Origin: VXYL01 sp965116935
GTDB lineage: Bacteria > Pseudomonadota > Gammaproteobacteria > Pseudomonadales > Azotimanducaceae
NCBI GenBank assembly: GCA_965116935.1
Contig: OZ220737.1
Coordinates: 5,518,001 to 5,582,000, forward strand
DNA: 64,000 bases
Direction: 5' to 3'
The position numbers and the translations under genes are program-made. Of the stretch, positions 15,787 to 25,437 are shown piece by piece (the first letter of the stretch is position 1; every line of letters starts with the position of its first letter). The notes under the pieces were generated by a model that saw only the letters and a program-made list of their open reading frames with translations, searched no databases and was not told the origin of the DNA.

Positions 15787-16887
15787 TCAGGCGGCGTACT
15801 CCCGCAGCACGGCGAGGACGCGCTCGCTGAGTTCCACCGCCACCGGTGCACCTTCGAGGCTGAGCACGTGAACCACGTAGGCGTCGCCTTCCGGCATGAT
15901 GCGGATGCGCACGGGGCGTGCGCGCTGCGATCTACCGCGCAAGAGGCGAGAGATACCGACGCCCGCAGGCTCCATCATGGCCTCGATCAGGGCGGCGTCG
16001 CGGTCTTCGCGGAGCACGTCGACCTCGGCGCGGCCCAAGGCCTGGCTCACGGTGGCCCAGGCGCGGTCGAAATCGACGTTGAGGCGCAGGACGGGATGTC
16101 CGGCATCGTCGCGCTCCACGCGTGCCTTGCTCTCGGTTGCCACGTCGCGGCCCACCATGGAGACGGTTTCGCTGGCAACGCCGGCGGCGTAGTAGCTGCC
16201 GAACTCGCCCAGGATCGACTCTTCCGCGCTCGGAATGGCGGAGGTCTCCGCGAGCGCGTCCTGCGGCTCCATCAGGGCGTCGTTCTCGTGGCGCAGGTGG
16301 ATCTCGGTGGAACCCCGTCGGATGCCCTGCTCGACGCGGAAGCGCACGCGGTCGCGGCCAGCCGTGATGTCCGCCTCCTCTCGCGCCGTGCGCAACGACG
16401 AGCGGATGACGTCCTCGGAATCGCCGTCAGCAATGTCGAGCCAGCCGCCGTCAATCACGCCCTCGGGTGGGTCTTCGCCGGCGATGGCGACGCTGGCGTC
16501 GGTGAGGAACTGCTTCACCACCGGCCAGACCAGCTCCGGTGGGTCCGCCACCACCACCCAACGGCGCTCGCCCAAGCGCTGAATCTTGACCGCGTCTCGA
16601 TCTTCGCGGCCGACGAAGATCTCCGGCCGCGGGGCTTGGCCGGGATAAACCCGCGCCAAGGGGTGGTCGTCGATTTCGGGAATGGGCCAAGTGTCTTCGA
16701 TGGTGACGCCGACGAGGTCCGTCGGCACCTCAAGCGCGCCACCGGGCTCCGCGTTGAGATAGGGGTAGGGCGCACGATCCTCGCTGGTCCACCAGCCACA
16801 TCCCGCTACCAGCGCGGCTGCGGCGCAGGCGGTCAGGGCCCGCCCTGGGCGAGTCAAGTGCACGCCATCGCGTCGAAGTTCTGTCAC
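15787..16887 (-). CDS. bamC: Outer-membrane assembly lipoprotein BamC
   Basis: 366 residues; a signal peptide ends in lipobox LVAGC with C30 as the lipidated residue. An unstructured segment follows (about 31-95), then two helix-grip domains (about 105-215 and 240-360). The N-terminal part carries the VPTDLVGVTIEDTWPIPEI pattern seen in BamC, which binds BamD in the beta-barrel assembly complex. It overlaps dapA by 4 bp (ATGA), reproducing the dapA-bamC order of Gammaproteobacteria. The identification rests on both sequence and synteny. Confidence 0.87.
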   Translation of the reverse strand: MTELRRDGVHLTRPGRALTACAAAALVAGCGWWTSEDRAPYPYLNAEPGGALEVPTDLVGVTIEDTWPIPEIDDHPLARVYPGQAPRPEIFVGREDRDAVKIQRLGERRWVVVADPPELVWPVVKQFLTDASVAIAGEDPPEGVIDGGWLDIADGDSEDVIRSSLRTAREEADITAGRDRVRFRVEQGIRRGSTEIHLRHENDALMEPQDALAETSAIPSAEESILGEFGSYYAAGVASETVSMVGRDVATESKARVERDDAGHPVLRLNVDFDRAWATVSQALGRAEVDVLREDRDAALIEAMMEPAGVGISRLLRGRSQRARPVRIRIMPEGDAYVVHVLSLEGAPVAVELSERVLAVLREYAA

Positions 16888-17774
16888 AGTGCGCCAATTG
16901 CAGAGAGTCGCCGCCGAACTTCGACCTGTGACGCCTCAGTCAGTTCCACCAGCGGCAAGCGGATGCCGGCATCGATCCGCCCCATCGCGGCAAGTGCCCA
17001 CTTGGTGGGGATGGGGCTGGTCTCGATGAACAGCACATCGTGGATGGGTTGCAGTTCGGCGTCGATCTGCGCGGCACGCGCCGCATCGCCGTCGAGATGC
17101 GCCTGACAGAAGCGTGCCATGTGTTCCGGCAGCACGTTGGCCGTCACGGTGATGGTTCCAGCGGCGCCGTGCCCCATCATGGTGAGGGTTTGGGCATCCT
17201 CGCCGGAGAGCAGGATGAAGTCGTCGCCCGCCAAGGCGCGGATTTCGGCCACCCGGTCGGCATCGCCGCAGGCTTCCTTGATGGCGACGATGTTGGGATG
17301 CGGGGCGAGGCGGGCCACGGTTTCGGCCTGCATGTCGATGGACGTGCGCGGCGGCACGTTGTAGAGCACGAGCGGCAGGTCCACGGCGTCGGCGATGGCC
17401 ACGAAGTGGCGGTAGAGGCCCTCTTGCGGCGGCTTGTTGTAGTAGGGCGTTACGGATAGGCCGTAGTCCGCCCCTGCTTGCTTGGCTGCGCTCGTCAGTT
17501 CGATGGCTTCGGCGGTGGCATTGGCGCCAACGCCGGCGATCACCGGCACCCGGCCATCCACCCGCTTGATGGTCGCTTCGATGACTTGGTGGTGTTCCGG
17601 GATCGTCAAGGTGGCGGATTCGCCCGTGGTGCCCACCGGCACGATGCCGTGGGTACCAGACTCGATGTGCCAGTCGATCAGGCGGTCGAGCGCGCTGAAA
17701 TCCACATCGCCCGAGCGCGTCATGGGCGTGATGAGCGCCACGAGGCTGCCGCAGAGGCCCTTCGTCATGGTCAT
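16884..17774 (-). CDS. dapA: 4-hydroxy-tetrahydrodipicolinate synthase
   Basis: 296 residues, condensing pyruvate and aspartate semialdehyde in lysine/diaminopimelate synthesis. A TIM barrel with the catalytic set T49-T50 (VGTTGES), Y138 (LYNVPPRT), R143 and the Schiff-base lysine K166 (IVAIKEACG); all are intact. ATG 17774 or 17768 could both start. The gene is first in an operon with bamC. A 223-bp spacer separates it from the divergent trpE. Confidence 0.96.
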   Translation of the reverse strand: MTMTKGLCGSLVALITPMTRSGDVDFSALDRLIDWHIESGTHGIVPVGTTGESATLTIPEHHQVIEATIKRVDGRVPVIAGVGANATAEAIELTSAAKQAGADYGLSVTPYYNKPPQEGLYRHFVAIADAVDLPLVLYNVPPRTSIDMQAETVARLAPHPNIVAIKEACGDADRVAEIRALAGDDFILLSGEDAQTLTMMGHGAAGTITVTANVLPEHMARFCQAHLDGDAARAAQIDAELQPIHDVLFIETSPIPTKWALAAMGRIDAGIRLPLVELTEASQVEVRRRLSAIGAL

Positions 17775-17997
17775 GGTCGTTCCAATGCCTGTTGCAGCCG
17801 CATCTTACGGGCACGGCAGCCGATGACAAGCGCGCGGCAGCACTCGTTGGCGGGGCTTGGTGCGGACGGACGTTTTCTGTCGGGCAACGGCGGCGAACGT
17901 CCTTCCTCGCGTTGAAATCCCTCCAAAGAGGCACGACCTTGGCGGCGTTTTGCGGCAAACTTCCCGGCTTTCACGACCCGCAACTCGACGATCGACC

Positions 17998-19485
17998 GTG
18001 AACCAGCAGGACTTCGACAGCCTTGCGGCGCAAGGGCATACGCACATCCCGGTCGTCCACGAGGCGCTGGCCGATCTCGACACGCCGCTTTCCACCTACG
18101 TGAAGCTGGCGACGGGGCCGTTCTCGTACCTGCTAGAATCCGCCGCGCAAGGGGGCGAGAAGTGGGGGCGCTACTCGATCATCGGGCTGCCTTCCGACAC
18201 CATCCTGCGCGTCCACGGCAACCGGCTCACGGTCACGCACCAAGGCAGCGTGACGGAAAGCGCCGAAACCGACGATCCGCTCACCTGGATCGAGAACTAC
18301 CGCCGTCGCTTCCGCGTGCCGGAACTGCCGGGCCTGCCGCGCTTTTTCGGCGGTCTGGTTGGCTATTTCGGCTACGACACCATCCGCTATGTCGAAAAAC
18401 GCCTCGCCGGCGGCGCACCGCCGGACGACCTCAACACCCCAGACATACTGCTCATGCTCTCGACGGACGTAATCGTCTTCGACAACGTCTCCGGGCGCAT
18501 GAAGCTGGTGGCGCTGGCCGAGGCGGGCCAGCCGGGCGCCCTTGCCGCCGCCCGAGAGCAACTCGAGGCACGCGCCGCCCGGCTGCTGTCGCACAAGCCC
18601 GAAATCCACACCGCCACCGCCAACCAGCCGGTGGAGGAGAGCGATTTCGCCTCCGGCTTCGGGCGCGAGGGGTTCATGCAGGGGGTCGAGCGAATCCGCG
18701 AGTACACGCGTGCTGGCGACGTGATGCAGGTGGTGCTGGCGCAGCGCATGTCCATCCCCTTCCTGGCACAGCCCATCAACCTCTATCGCGCCCTGCGCAG
18801 CCTCAACCCGTCGCCCTACATGTACTTCATGGATCTCGACGATTTCCACATCGTCAGTTCCTCGCCCGAAATCCTCGCCCGGGTCGAAAACGGCACCGTC
18901 GTCAACCGCCCGCTGGCCGGGACGCGCCGCCGCGGCCACACGGAGGAGGAGGATCTGGCGATGGAGCAGGAGCTCCTCTCCGATCCCAAGGAAATCGCCG
19001 AACACCTGATGCTCATCGATCTCGGCCGCAACGACGTCGGGCGCGTCGCCGAGATCGGCAGCGTGCAGGTGACGGAGGAGTTCGTGGTGGAGCGCTACTC
19101 CCACGTCATGCACATCTCCTCCAACGTCGTCGGCAAGCTGGCCGAAGGCAAGTGCGCGATGGACGTGCTGCGTGCCACATTGCCCGTGGGCACGCTCTCC
19201 GGGGCGCCGAAGATTCGCGCCATGGAGATCATCGACGAACTCGAGCCGGTCAAGCGCGGCATCTACGGCGGCGCCGTGGGCTATCTCTCCTGGAACGGCA
19301 ACATGGACACCGCCATCGCCATCCGCACCGCCATCCTCAAGGACGGCAAGCTCTACATCCACGCCGGCGGCGGCGTGGTGGCGGACGCCATCGCGCGCCT
19401 CGAGTGGAAGGAGAGCATGAACAAGGGCCGTGCCATCTTCCGCGCCGCACGGATGGCGGAGAGTGGCTTCCGCGAACTCGAATGA
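17998..19485 (+). CDS. trpE: Anthranilate synthase component I
   Basis: 495 residues, chorismate to anthranilate with ammonia supplied by TrpG. The N-terminal regulatory part has the LLES tryptophan-binding motif (SYLLESAAQG); the catalytic part shows LAGTRRRG, LIDLGRNDVGRVA, GTLSGAPKIRAMEII and GAVGYLSWNG. GTG 17998 is chosen because the translation from VNQQDFDSLAAQG matches the family N-terminus, while upstream frame is spacer-like. No trpG or trpD follows; the next gene, a channel, begins 16 bp after the stop, so any trp operon partners lie elsewhere. No leader attenuator was recognised. Confidence 0.95.
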   Translation: MNQQDFDSLAAQGHTHIPVVHEALADLDTPLSTYVKLATGPFSYLLESAAQGGEKWGRYSIIGLPSDTILRVHGNRLTVTHQGSVTESAETDDPLTWIENYRRRFRVPELPGLPRFFGGLVGYFGYDTIRYVEKRLAGGAPPDDLNTPDILLMLSTDVIVFDNVSGRMKLVALAEAGQPGALAAAREQLEARAARLLSHKPEIHTATANQPVEESDFASGFGREGFMQGVERIREYTRAGDVMQVVLAQRMSIPFLAQPINLYRALRSLNPSPYMYFMDLDDFHIVSSSPEILARVENGTVVNRPLAGTRRRGHTEEEDLAMEQELLSDPKEIAEHLMLIDLGRNDVGRVAEIGSVQVTEEFVVERYSHVMHISSNVVGKLAEGKCAMDVLRATLPVGTLSGAPKIRAMEIIDELEPVKRGIYGGAVGYLSWNGNMDTAIAIRTAILKDGKLYIHAGGGVVADAIARLEWKESMNKGRAIFRAARMAESGFRELE

Positions 19486-19501
19486 GGCGCCGCGCCTTGC
19501 C

Positions 19502-20357
19502 ATGACTGCCGGCCACGTCACCAAACGGGCTCAGCGCATCGTCGCCTCGCCGTGGTTCAACCACGGCATCACCGGCATCATCCTGCTGAACGCAGCGGTC
19601 ATTGGCCTCGACACGTGGGATGCCGCCACCGAACGCTTTGGCGACGGCCTAGGCTCCGCCAATCAGGTCTTCCTCGGCATCTTCGTGATCGAGGCACTCA
19701 TCAAAGATGGCGGCGCACTATCCGCGCATCGAGCGCTACTTCAGGGACGGCTGGAACGTCTTCGACTTCACCATCATCGTCATCAGCCTGCTGCCGAGCA
19801 CGGGGGAACTGGCGACGGTGGCGCGCCTCGCGCGGCTGCTGCGGGTGCTGCGGCTGGTGTCCGCCTTGCCCGAATTGCGCCTGATCGTGACCACGCTGAT
19901 CCGCTCTATTCCCAGCATGTTCAATGTGATAGCGCTCCTGTCCATCATCTTCTACGTCTATGCGGTGGCGGGCTATCACCTCTTCCACGAGGTGGATCCC
20001 ACCCACTGGCGCAACCTCGGCATCGCCCTGCTGTCGCTCTTCCGCATCGTCACGCTGGAGGACTGGACCGACATCATGTACGCGGCGATGCAGGCGCACT
20101 GGTGGGCCTGGGCGTACTTCGTCAGCTTCGTGGTGATGGGCACCTTCGTGGTTGTGAATCTCTTCATCGCCGTGGTGCTGAACAACCTCGACGAAGCCAA
20201 GCAGGAGCGTCTGGCGGAACTGCGGTCGGAACCTTCCTACAAGGAAATCGTGACGGAGCTGGAACGAACGCGAACGACCTTGGCGCGACTGGAACGGCGA
20301 CTGCAAGACGCCGGCGAGGAGCAACGAACGGATCGACAGTCAGGTCCCGGGGGATGA
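19502..20357 (+). pseudogene. Voltage-gated cation channel (NaChBac-like), frameshifted near 19706
   Basis: Joined frames give about 284 residues, the size of a bacterial single-domain six-helix channel. The first frame (from ATG 19502) contains S1 and S2 (GITGIILLNAAVIGL, FLGIFVIEALIK). The second, from 19707, continues with RYFRDGWNVFDFTI (S3), an S4 with arginines every third residue (ARLARLLRVLRL), S5, the pore filter TLEDWTD and S6 ending NLFIAVVLNNL, plus a C-terminal coiled coil. One extra G in ATCAAAGATGG breaks the frame between S2 and S3. Filter TLEDW resembles sodium/calcium-selective bacterial channels (TLESW in NaChBac). It overlaps the next gene by 4 bp. Confidence 0.85.
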
Positions 20358-23300
20358 AACGAACGCCCTTCTCGAGGGAGCGCCCCATAGCCGGCCGTCT
20401 GCTGCGGCGCAATCTCCTTGCGTCCGTTGCTCTGGCCATGTCTACCGTGGCGTGGGCCGCCGAGCTCCCCCTCGTCAAGGAAGCCCCGGAGACCGCCCGC
20501 ACCATCTCGTTCGAGACCGATTCCGTCACCTGGATGTCGCTCGACGTCTCCCCCGACGGCCAGACCGTCGTTTTCGAAGCCTTGGGCGATCTCTACACCG
20601 TTCCGATCGAAGGCGGACGTGCCGAAGCCCTCACCCGTGGCATGGCGTTCGACAGCCAGCCGGCCTTCTCGCCAGACGGCAGCCGCATCGCCTTCCTTTC
20701 GGACCGGGACGGCACTGAGAACCTGTGGATCATGGCCGCCGACGGCAGCGATCCAGCGAAGCTCTCCGCCGGTGGCGACCGCATCGAGTACGCCTCCCCC
20801 TCCTGGTCGCCAGATGGCCGCCACGTGATCGTCTCGCGCACGTCGTGGGGTCTGCGCACGTTCGAACTCTGGGCGCACCACGTGGAAGGCGGCAAGGGCG
20901 TGCGCGTCACCCGCGCAAAGCCAGCAAGCGACACGCCGGCGCGGCGCCGATCCAACGCCTTGGGCGCGGTCTACTCGCCTGACGCCCGCTTCCTCTATTA
21001 CGCCAGCAAGCGCGGCGGCTTTGGCTACGACCTCAGGCTGCCGCTGTGGCAAATCGTGCGGCGCGACATCGAGTCCGGCATCGAGGACACCCTCACCAAC
21101 GCCCGCGGCAGCGCCTTCCGCCCACGGCTCTCGAGCGACGGCCAGCTCTTGGTCTATGCCACCCGCATACCGGCACCCAACGCCGGCGCCACCGCCTTGC
21201 GCCTGCGCAACCTCGAAACCGGCGAGGATCGCCTGCTCACGGTTCCGGTAGAGCGCGACGATCAGGAGTCCCGCTTCACGCGTGACCTGCTGCCGGGCTA
21301 TGCCTTCACCCCAGACGACGAGCACCTGATCCTCGCCCGCAACGGACGCCTGACACGGCTTCGCATCACCGACGGCACGGCCACCGAAATCCCGCTCACC
21401 GTGCAGGTGGAGCAAACGCTGGGGCCGAGCCTCTACGCCCCCTACCGAACCGGCGTCGGGCCGGTGAAGGCGCGGCTCGCCAGTGATGCGGTGCTCTCGC
21501 CGAACGGCAAGCAAGTGGCCTTTTCCGCGTTGACGACGCTGCATGTGCACGACCTCGAAAGCGGCCAGACACGGGCGCTGACGAAGCCGGGCGAGACCGC
21601 CTATCAGCCGGCATGGTCACCGAACGGGCGCGAGATCGCCTATGTGTCGTGGGACACGGCCGGCCCGGAAGCCGCACGCGGCGGACACGTTTGGCGCATT
21701 CGTGCCAATGGTCGCGGCAAGCCACGCCGCATCGCCGAACATCCCGCCTACTACACCGACCCGGTGTTCACGCCGGCTGGCGATCAAATCGCCGTCCTGC
21801 GCGCCACCACCCACGAGCGCCTCACCCGCGAGTTCGACTTCGGCGCCCCGGTGGGCTCTGACGTGATGCTGCTCCCGCGCCGCCAAGGCGAGGCGCACGT
21901 CATCACGCCGGCAAGGGGCCTGATCGAACCGCACTTCGGCCCCGAACCAAACCGCATCTACCTCTACGACAACGGCGCCGGCAACCTCGTCTCCATGCGC
22001 CTCGACGGCAGCGACCGCCGCAAGGTCCTCTCCGCCAAGGGTTACGGCATCTACGGCGCCGAAGACAAGGTGCGCGTTGCCGACATCCGCCTCGCACCGG
22101 CAGGCAGTCGCGCCCTCGTGCTGCACGCGCACCAGCTCTACCTGGTGGAACTCTTGAACACGCCGCTGCAGAACGCCGAGGTGGACCTCACCTCAGCCGC
22201 CTTGCCGGTGGCCCGGCTGACGGATATCGGTGCAGACTCGTTCGGCTGGAGCGCGGATGGGGAGACGGTGTTTTGGACCGCCGGCGCCACGCTCCATCAA
22301 CGTCCCTTGGCCAGCATCGAGTTTGGCGCGAAGAACAACGCCGCCAAGCCCGACAAGGATGACGCAGAACCCCTGCGGGAGGATCACGAGGCGGCAATTG
22401 CCACGCCCCTCGACGTCTGGCTGCCACGGCACAGGCCCGAAGGAACCCTGGCGATTGTCGGCGCCACCATCCTCACCATGGCCCCGGATGCCGCGCCCAT
22501 CGAGAACGGTGTGATCGTCGTCGAAAATGACCGCATCGTCTCCGTTGGCGATGCCGAAACGCCGATTCCCGAAGGGGCCACGCGGCTCGACGCCAGCGGA
22601 CGCACCATCCTGCCCGGCTTCGTCGACGCCCACGCCCATTTTCGCCCGCTCCGACGCGTGCCCGACCTCGTCAACTGGTCGTTCCTCGCCAACCTCGCCT
22701 ACGGCGTCACCACCGGCATCGACGTGCAGCCATCCACCGTCGACATCCTCGCCTACCAAGACCTCGTGGACGCCGGCCTGATGCTGGGCCCGCGCGCCTT
22801 CTCCACCGGCCCCGCCATCTTCAACGACAACGAGTTCACCTCCCGCAAACACGCCCGCGCCGTGCTGGCGCGCTACAAGACCCACTACCGCGTGCGCAAC
22901 CTCAAGTCCTACATCGCCGGCAGCCGCCGCCAAAGACAGTGGATCGCCCAGGCCGCCCGCGACCTCGGCCTCATGCCCACCACCGAAGGCGCGCTCGACA
23001 TGAAGCTCGACCTCACCCACGCAATCGACGGCTTCACCGGCAACGAGCACAACTTCCCCTTGCTCGCATTGCAGCCGGATGTGGTGCAATTGGTCGCCCA
23101 CTCCGGCATGGCCTCCACGCCAACCCTCCTCGTCGCCTTCGGCGGCCCCTCCGCCGAGAACTGGTTCTACACCCGCGAATCTCCGTGGAGCGACGAAAAA
23201 CTCGCCCGCTTCATCCCTCACGAAGCCCTTGCCGCCCGCGCCCTGCGCCGCCCCTGGGTACACGAACACGAGCACGTATTCCGCACCTTGGCGGAGCAGT

Positions 23301-23680
23301 CGCATAAGATCGCCCAGGCCGGCGGCCGAATCGGCATCGGCTCCCACGGCCAGCTCCAAGGCTTGTCCTTCCACTGGGAACTGTGGGCAGTAGCCAGCGG
23401 CGGATTCAGCAACATGGAAGCCCTAACCGCCGCCACCCGTCACGGCGCCGAAATCATCGGCATAGCCCAAGACCTCGGCACCCTCGAAGTGGGCAAACTG
23501 GCAGACATGGCAATCCTCTCCCGCAACCCGCTCGAGGACTTGCGGGCTACGAAGGACCTGGTTTGGGTGGTGAAAAACGGCGAGGTCTTCGAGGCGGACA
23601 CCCTGAACCAAATCTGGCCGGAGGAGAAACCACTTCCGAAGCCTTGGTGGCGAGACACCGCTGTCCCGATCGCGCATTAG
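20354..23680 (+). CDS. TolB-like beta-propeller fused to an amidohydrolase, secreted
   Basis: 1108 residues: a signal peptide (about 1-36, ending AWAAE), a WD40/TolB-type propeller in the first two-thirds with repeated SPDG motifs (VSPDGQT, FSPDGSR, WSPDGRH, LSPNGKQ, WSPNGRE), then an amidohydrolase domain from about 690. The latter has FVDAHAHF with metal ligands H760 and H762 and a LEVGKLADMAIL end typical of imidazolonepropionase-like hydrolases. A periplasmic hydrolase of a cyclic amide or peptide-like substrate is likely, but the substrate is unknown. ATG 20354 overlaps the stop of the channel gene (ATGA), implying coupling. Fusions of this type are widespread in Gammaproteobacteria. Confidence 0.88.
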   Translation: MKRTPFSRERPIAGRLLRRNLLASVALAMSTVAWAAELPLVKEAPETARTISFETDSVTWMSLDVSPDGQTVVFEALGDLYTVPIEGGRAEALTRGMAFDSQPAFSPDGSRIAFLSDRDGTENLWIMAADGSDPAKLSAGGDRIEYASPSWSPDGRHVIVSRTSWGLRTFELWAHHVEGGKGVRVTRAKPASDTPARRRSNALGAVYSPDARFLYYASKRGGFGYDLRLPLWQIVRRDIESGIEDTLTNARGSAFRPRLSSDGQLLVYATRIPAPNAGATALRLRNLETGEDRLLTVPVERDDQESRFTRDLLPGYAFTPDDEHLILARNGRLTRLRITDGTATEIPLTVQVEQTLGPSLYAPYRTGVGPVKARLASDAVLSPNGKQVAFSALTTLHVHDLESGQTRALTKPGETAYQPAWSPNGREIAYVSWDTAGPEAARGGHVWRIRANGRGKPRRIAEHPAYYTDPVFTPAGDQIAVLRATTHERLTREFDFGAPVGSDVMLLPRRQGEAHVITPARGLIEPHFGPEPNRIYLYDNGAGNLVSMRLDGSDRRKVLSAKGYGIYGAEDKVRVADIRLAPAGSRALVLHAHQLYLVELLNTPLQNAEVDLTSAALPVARLTDIGADSFGWSADGETVFWTAGATLHQRPLASIEFGAKNNAAKPDKDDAEPLREDHEAAIATPLDVWLPRHRPEGTLAIVGATILTMAPDAAPIENGVIVVENDRIVSVGDAETPIPEGATRLDASGRTILPGFVDAHAHFRPLRRVPDLVNWSFLANLAYGVTTGIDVQPSTVDILAYQDLVDAGLMLGPRAFSTGPAIFNDNEFTSRKHARAVLARYKTHYRVRNLKSYIAGSRRQRQWIAQAARDLGLMPTTEGALDMKLDLTHAIDGFTGNEHNFPLLALQPDVVQLVAHSGMASTPTLLVAFGGPSAENWFYTRESPWSDEKLARFIPHEALAARALRRPWVHEHEHVFRTLAEQSHKIAQAGGRIGIGSHGQLQGLSFHWELWAVASGGFSNMEALTAATRHGAEIIGIAQDLGTLEVGKLADMAILSRNPLEDLRATKDLVWVVKNGEVFEADTLNQIWPEEKPLPKPWWRDTAVPIAH

Positions 23681-23737
23681 GGCGATTCCTCGAGCCAACC
23701 GATGAGACGGATTGGGCTGGGGCAAGAGCCTGGCGAT

Positions 23738-23760
23738 GGACGGGCCTTCGGAGGGAGGTC
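23738..23760. repeat. Half copy of dispersed repeat family A
   Basis: GGACGGGCCTTCGGAGGGAG matches the left arm of family A; the right arm is absent. It lies in the spacer before the AAA-nuclease gene. Confidence 0.6.
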
Positions 23761-23832
23761 ATGGGACGGTGGGGCTCGGCTCGTTCTCGGGTCGAAGTGA
23801 CGCTCCGCCCTCAATGCCGACATAATGCTCCC

Positions 23833-25413
23833 ATGCGCCGATTCAACACCGAAGGCCCAACCCGATCGGAGCAGCACTACCAAGTCGATCCGCTCGCAAG
23901 GGTCGATGTCGCCGACCTGCAAGAGCTGGTGGCCGCGGAGCGCTACTTCACCGTCCACGCTCCTCGGCAAACCGGCAAGACGACGGTGCTGCTCGCGTTC
24001 CAGGATCTGCTGAACCGCACGGGAGATTATTGCTGCCTGTATGCGAATCTCGAGGTTGGCCAAGCGGCGCGAGAAAACACGGCGCGCGCCATGCAGGCGA
24101 TTCTCGGCGTTGTCGCTTCTCGGGCCACGCTGCTGGGCGAGCACTTCCCCGCCTCGGTCTGGCGCGAGGCGCTCGACGACTTCGGCCCGGACGGGGCGCT
24201 GCGCGAGGTGCTCACGCAGTGGGCGCTCGCGAGCCCCAAGCCCCTCGTTTTGCTGCTCGACGAGATCGATGCGTTGGTGGGTGACACGCTGCTGTCGGTG
24301 CTGCGGCAACTGCGCGCTGGCTACGATCAGCGCCCGGCCGGGTTTCCGCAGAGCATCGTCCTATGCGGCGTGCGCGACATCCGCGACTACCGGATTCACG
24401 CCGGTTCGGCGACCGATCCGGTTGCCGGCGGCAGCGCGTTCAACATCTCCGCCAAGTCCTTGCGCTTGGGGGACTTTAGCGAGGACGAAACCCGTGCCTT
24501 GCTGGCGCAGCATACAGAGGAGACGGGGCAGCGCTTCACGCCGCCGGCCTTGGCCGCCGTTTGGTGGGAAACGCAAGGCCAGCCGTGGCTGGTGAACGCC
24601 ATCGCCGACAGCGCGTGTTTCGAGGGGGCCGGGCGCGACCGTTCGCGGCCCATCGACGACAAGGCGATCCTTGCGGCGAAGGAGCAACTGGTGCAGTCGC
24701 GGCGCACGCATTTGGACCAACTTGCCGACAAGCTGCGCGAGCAGCGGGTTCAGCGGGTGGTTGAGCCGCTTCTGGCGGGCACCTCGGCGCCGACCTACGA
24801 CAGCCGAGATGTTGAATACGCGCGCGATCTAGGATTGATCGCCGCCGACGCACCGGTGCGGATGGCGAACCCGATCTATGCAGAGGTCGCTCCACGGGAA
24901 CTCGCCCACGTCCTGCAGGACAGCTTGGTGCAGGAGACGCAGTGGTACGTGGATGCGGCAGGCGGGCTCGACATGGCAAAGCTGCTGGCGGCGTTTCAGG
25001 CCTTCTTCCGCGACCACTCGGCGCACTGGGCAGACCGCTTCACCTACAAGGAGGCAGGACCGCAACTGATGCTGCAAGGATTCCTTCAGCGGGTCGTCAA
25101 TGGCGGTGGGCGCATCGAACGGGAGTACGGCATCGGTCGCGGGCGCACGGACTTGCTGATCGTCTGGCCCCGCAAGGCCGGCACGAAGCCGGAGACAGAG
25201 GATCGGCATGTTGTGGAGTGTAAGGTTCGTCACGGCAGCCTGGAGGCGACCATTGCCCGGGGCTTGGAGCAGACCGCAACCTACATCGACGGATGCGGAG
25301 CCAAGACGGGACACCTCGTCGTATTTGACCGAAGCGAGGCATCCTGGGAGAAGAAGCTGTTCCACCGCATTGGCGACGCTCATGGCCACACGATCGATGT
25401 GTGGGGTATGTAG
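23833..25413 (+). CDS. AAA-like ATPase with C-terminal PD-(D/E)XK-type nuclease domain
   Basis: 526 residues. The N-terminal third is an AAA_35-like ATPase: P-loop APRQTGKTT with K49-T50, Walker B LVLLLDEIDAL near 145, and a conserved DEFSEDETRALL-like stretch (DFSEDETRALL) near 215. The C-terminal 130 residues resemble the nuclease domain of this large family, with an acidic GRTDLLIVWP and VVECKV (D and E-x-K). ATG 23833 is chosen because upstream frame is repeat and spacer. The family is widespread and often mobile; its role is unknown, though the nuclease half suggests DNA defence or maintenance. It stands alone. Confidence 0.8.
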   Translation: MRRFNTEGPTRSEQHYQVDPLARVDVADLQELVAAERYFTVHAPRQTGKTTVLLAFQDLLNRTGDYCCLYANLEVGQAARENTARAMQAILGVVASRATLLGEHFPASVWREALDDFGPDGALREVLTQWALASPKPLVLLLDEIDALVGDTLLSVLRQLRAGYDQRPAGFPQSIVLCGVRDIRDYRIHAGSATDPVAGGSAFNISAKSLRLGDFSEDETRALLAQHTEETGQRFTPPALAAVWWETQGQPWLVNAIADSACFEGAGRDRSRPIDDKAILAAKEQLVQSRRTHLDQLADKLREQRVQRVVEPLLAGTSAPTYDSRDVEYARDLGLIAADAPVRMANPIYAEVAPRELAHVLQDSLVQETQWYVDAAGGLDMAKLLAAFQAFFRDHSAHWADRFTYKEAGPQLMLQGFLQRVVNGGGRIEREYGIGRGRTDLLIVWPRKAGTKPETEDRHVVECKVRHGSLEATIARGLEQTATYIDGCGAKTGHLVVFDRSEASWEKKLFHRIGDAHGHTIDVWGM

Positions 25414-25437
25414 GGGCGCTTTCGTCGAGGCGCCACA

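Noticed and set aside
18133..19524. Long minus-strand open frame opposite trpE (463 codons)
   Set aside because: Histidine/valine-rich shadow of trpE with no recognisable motif.
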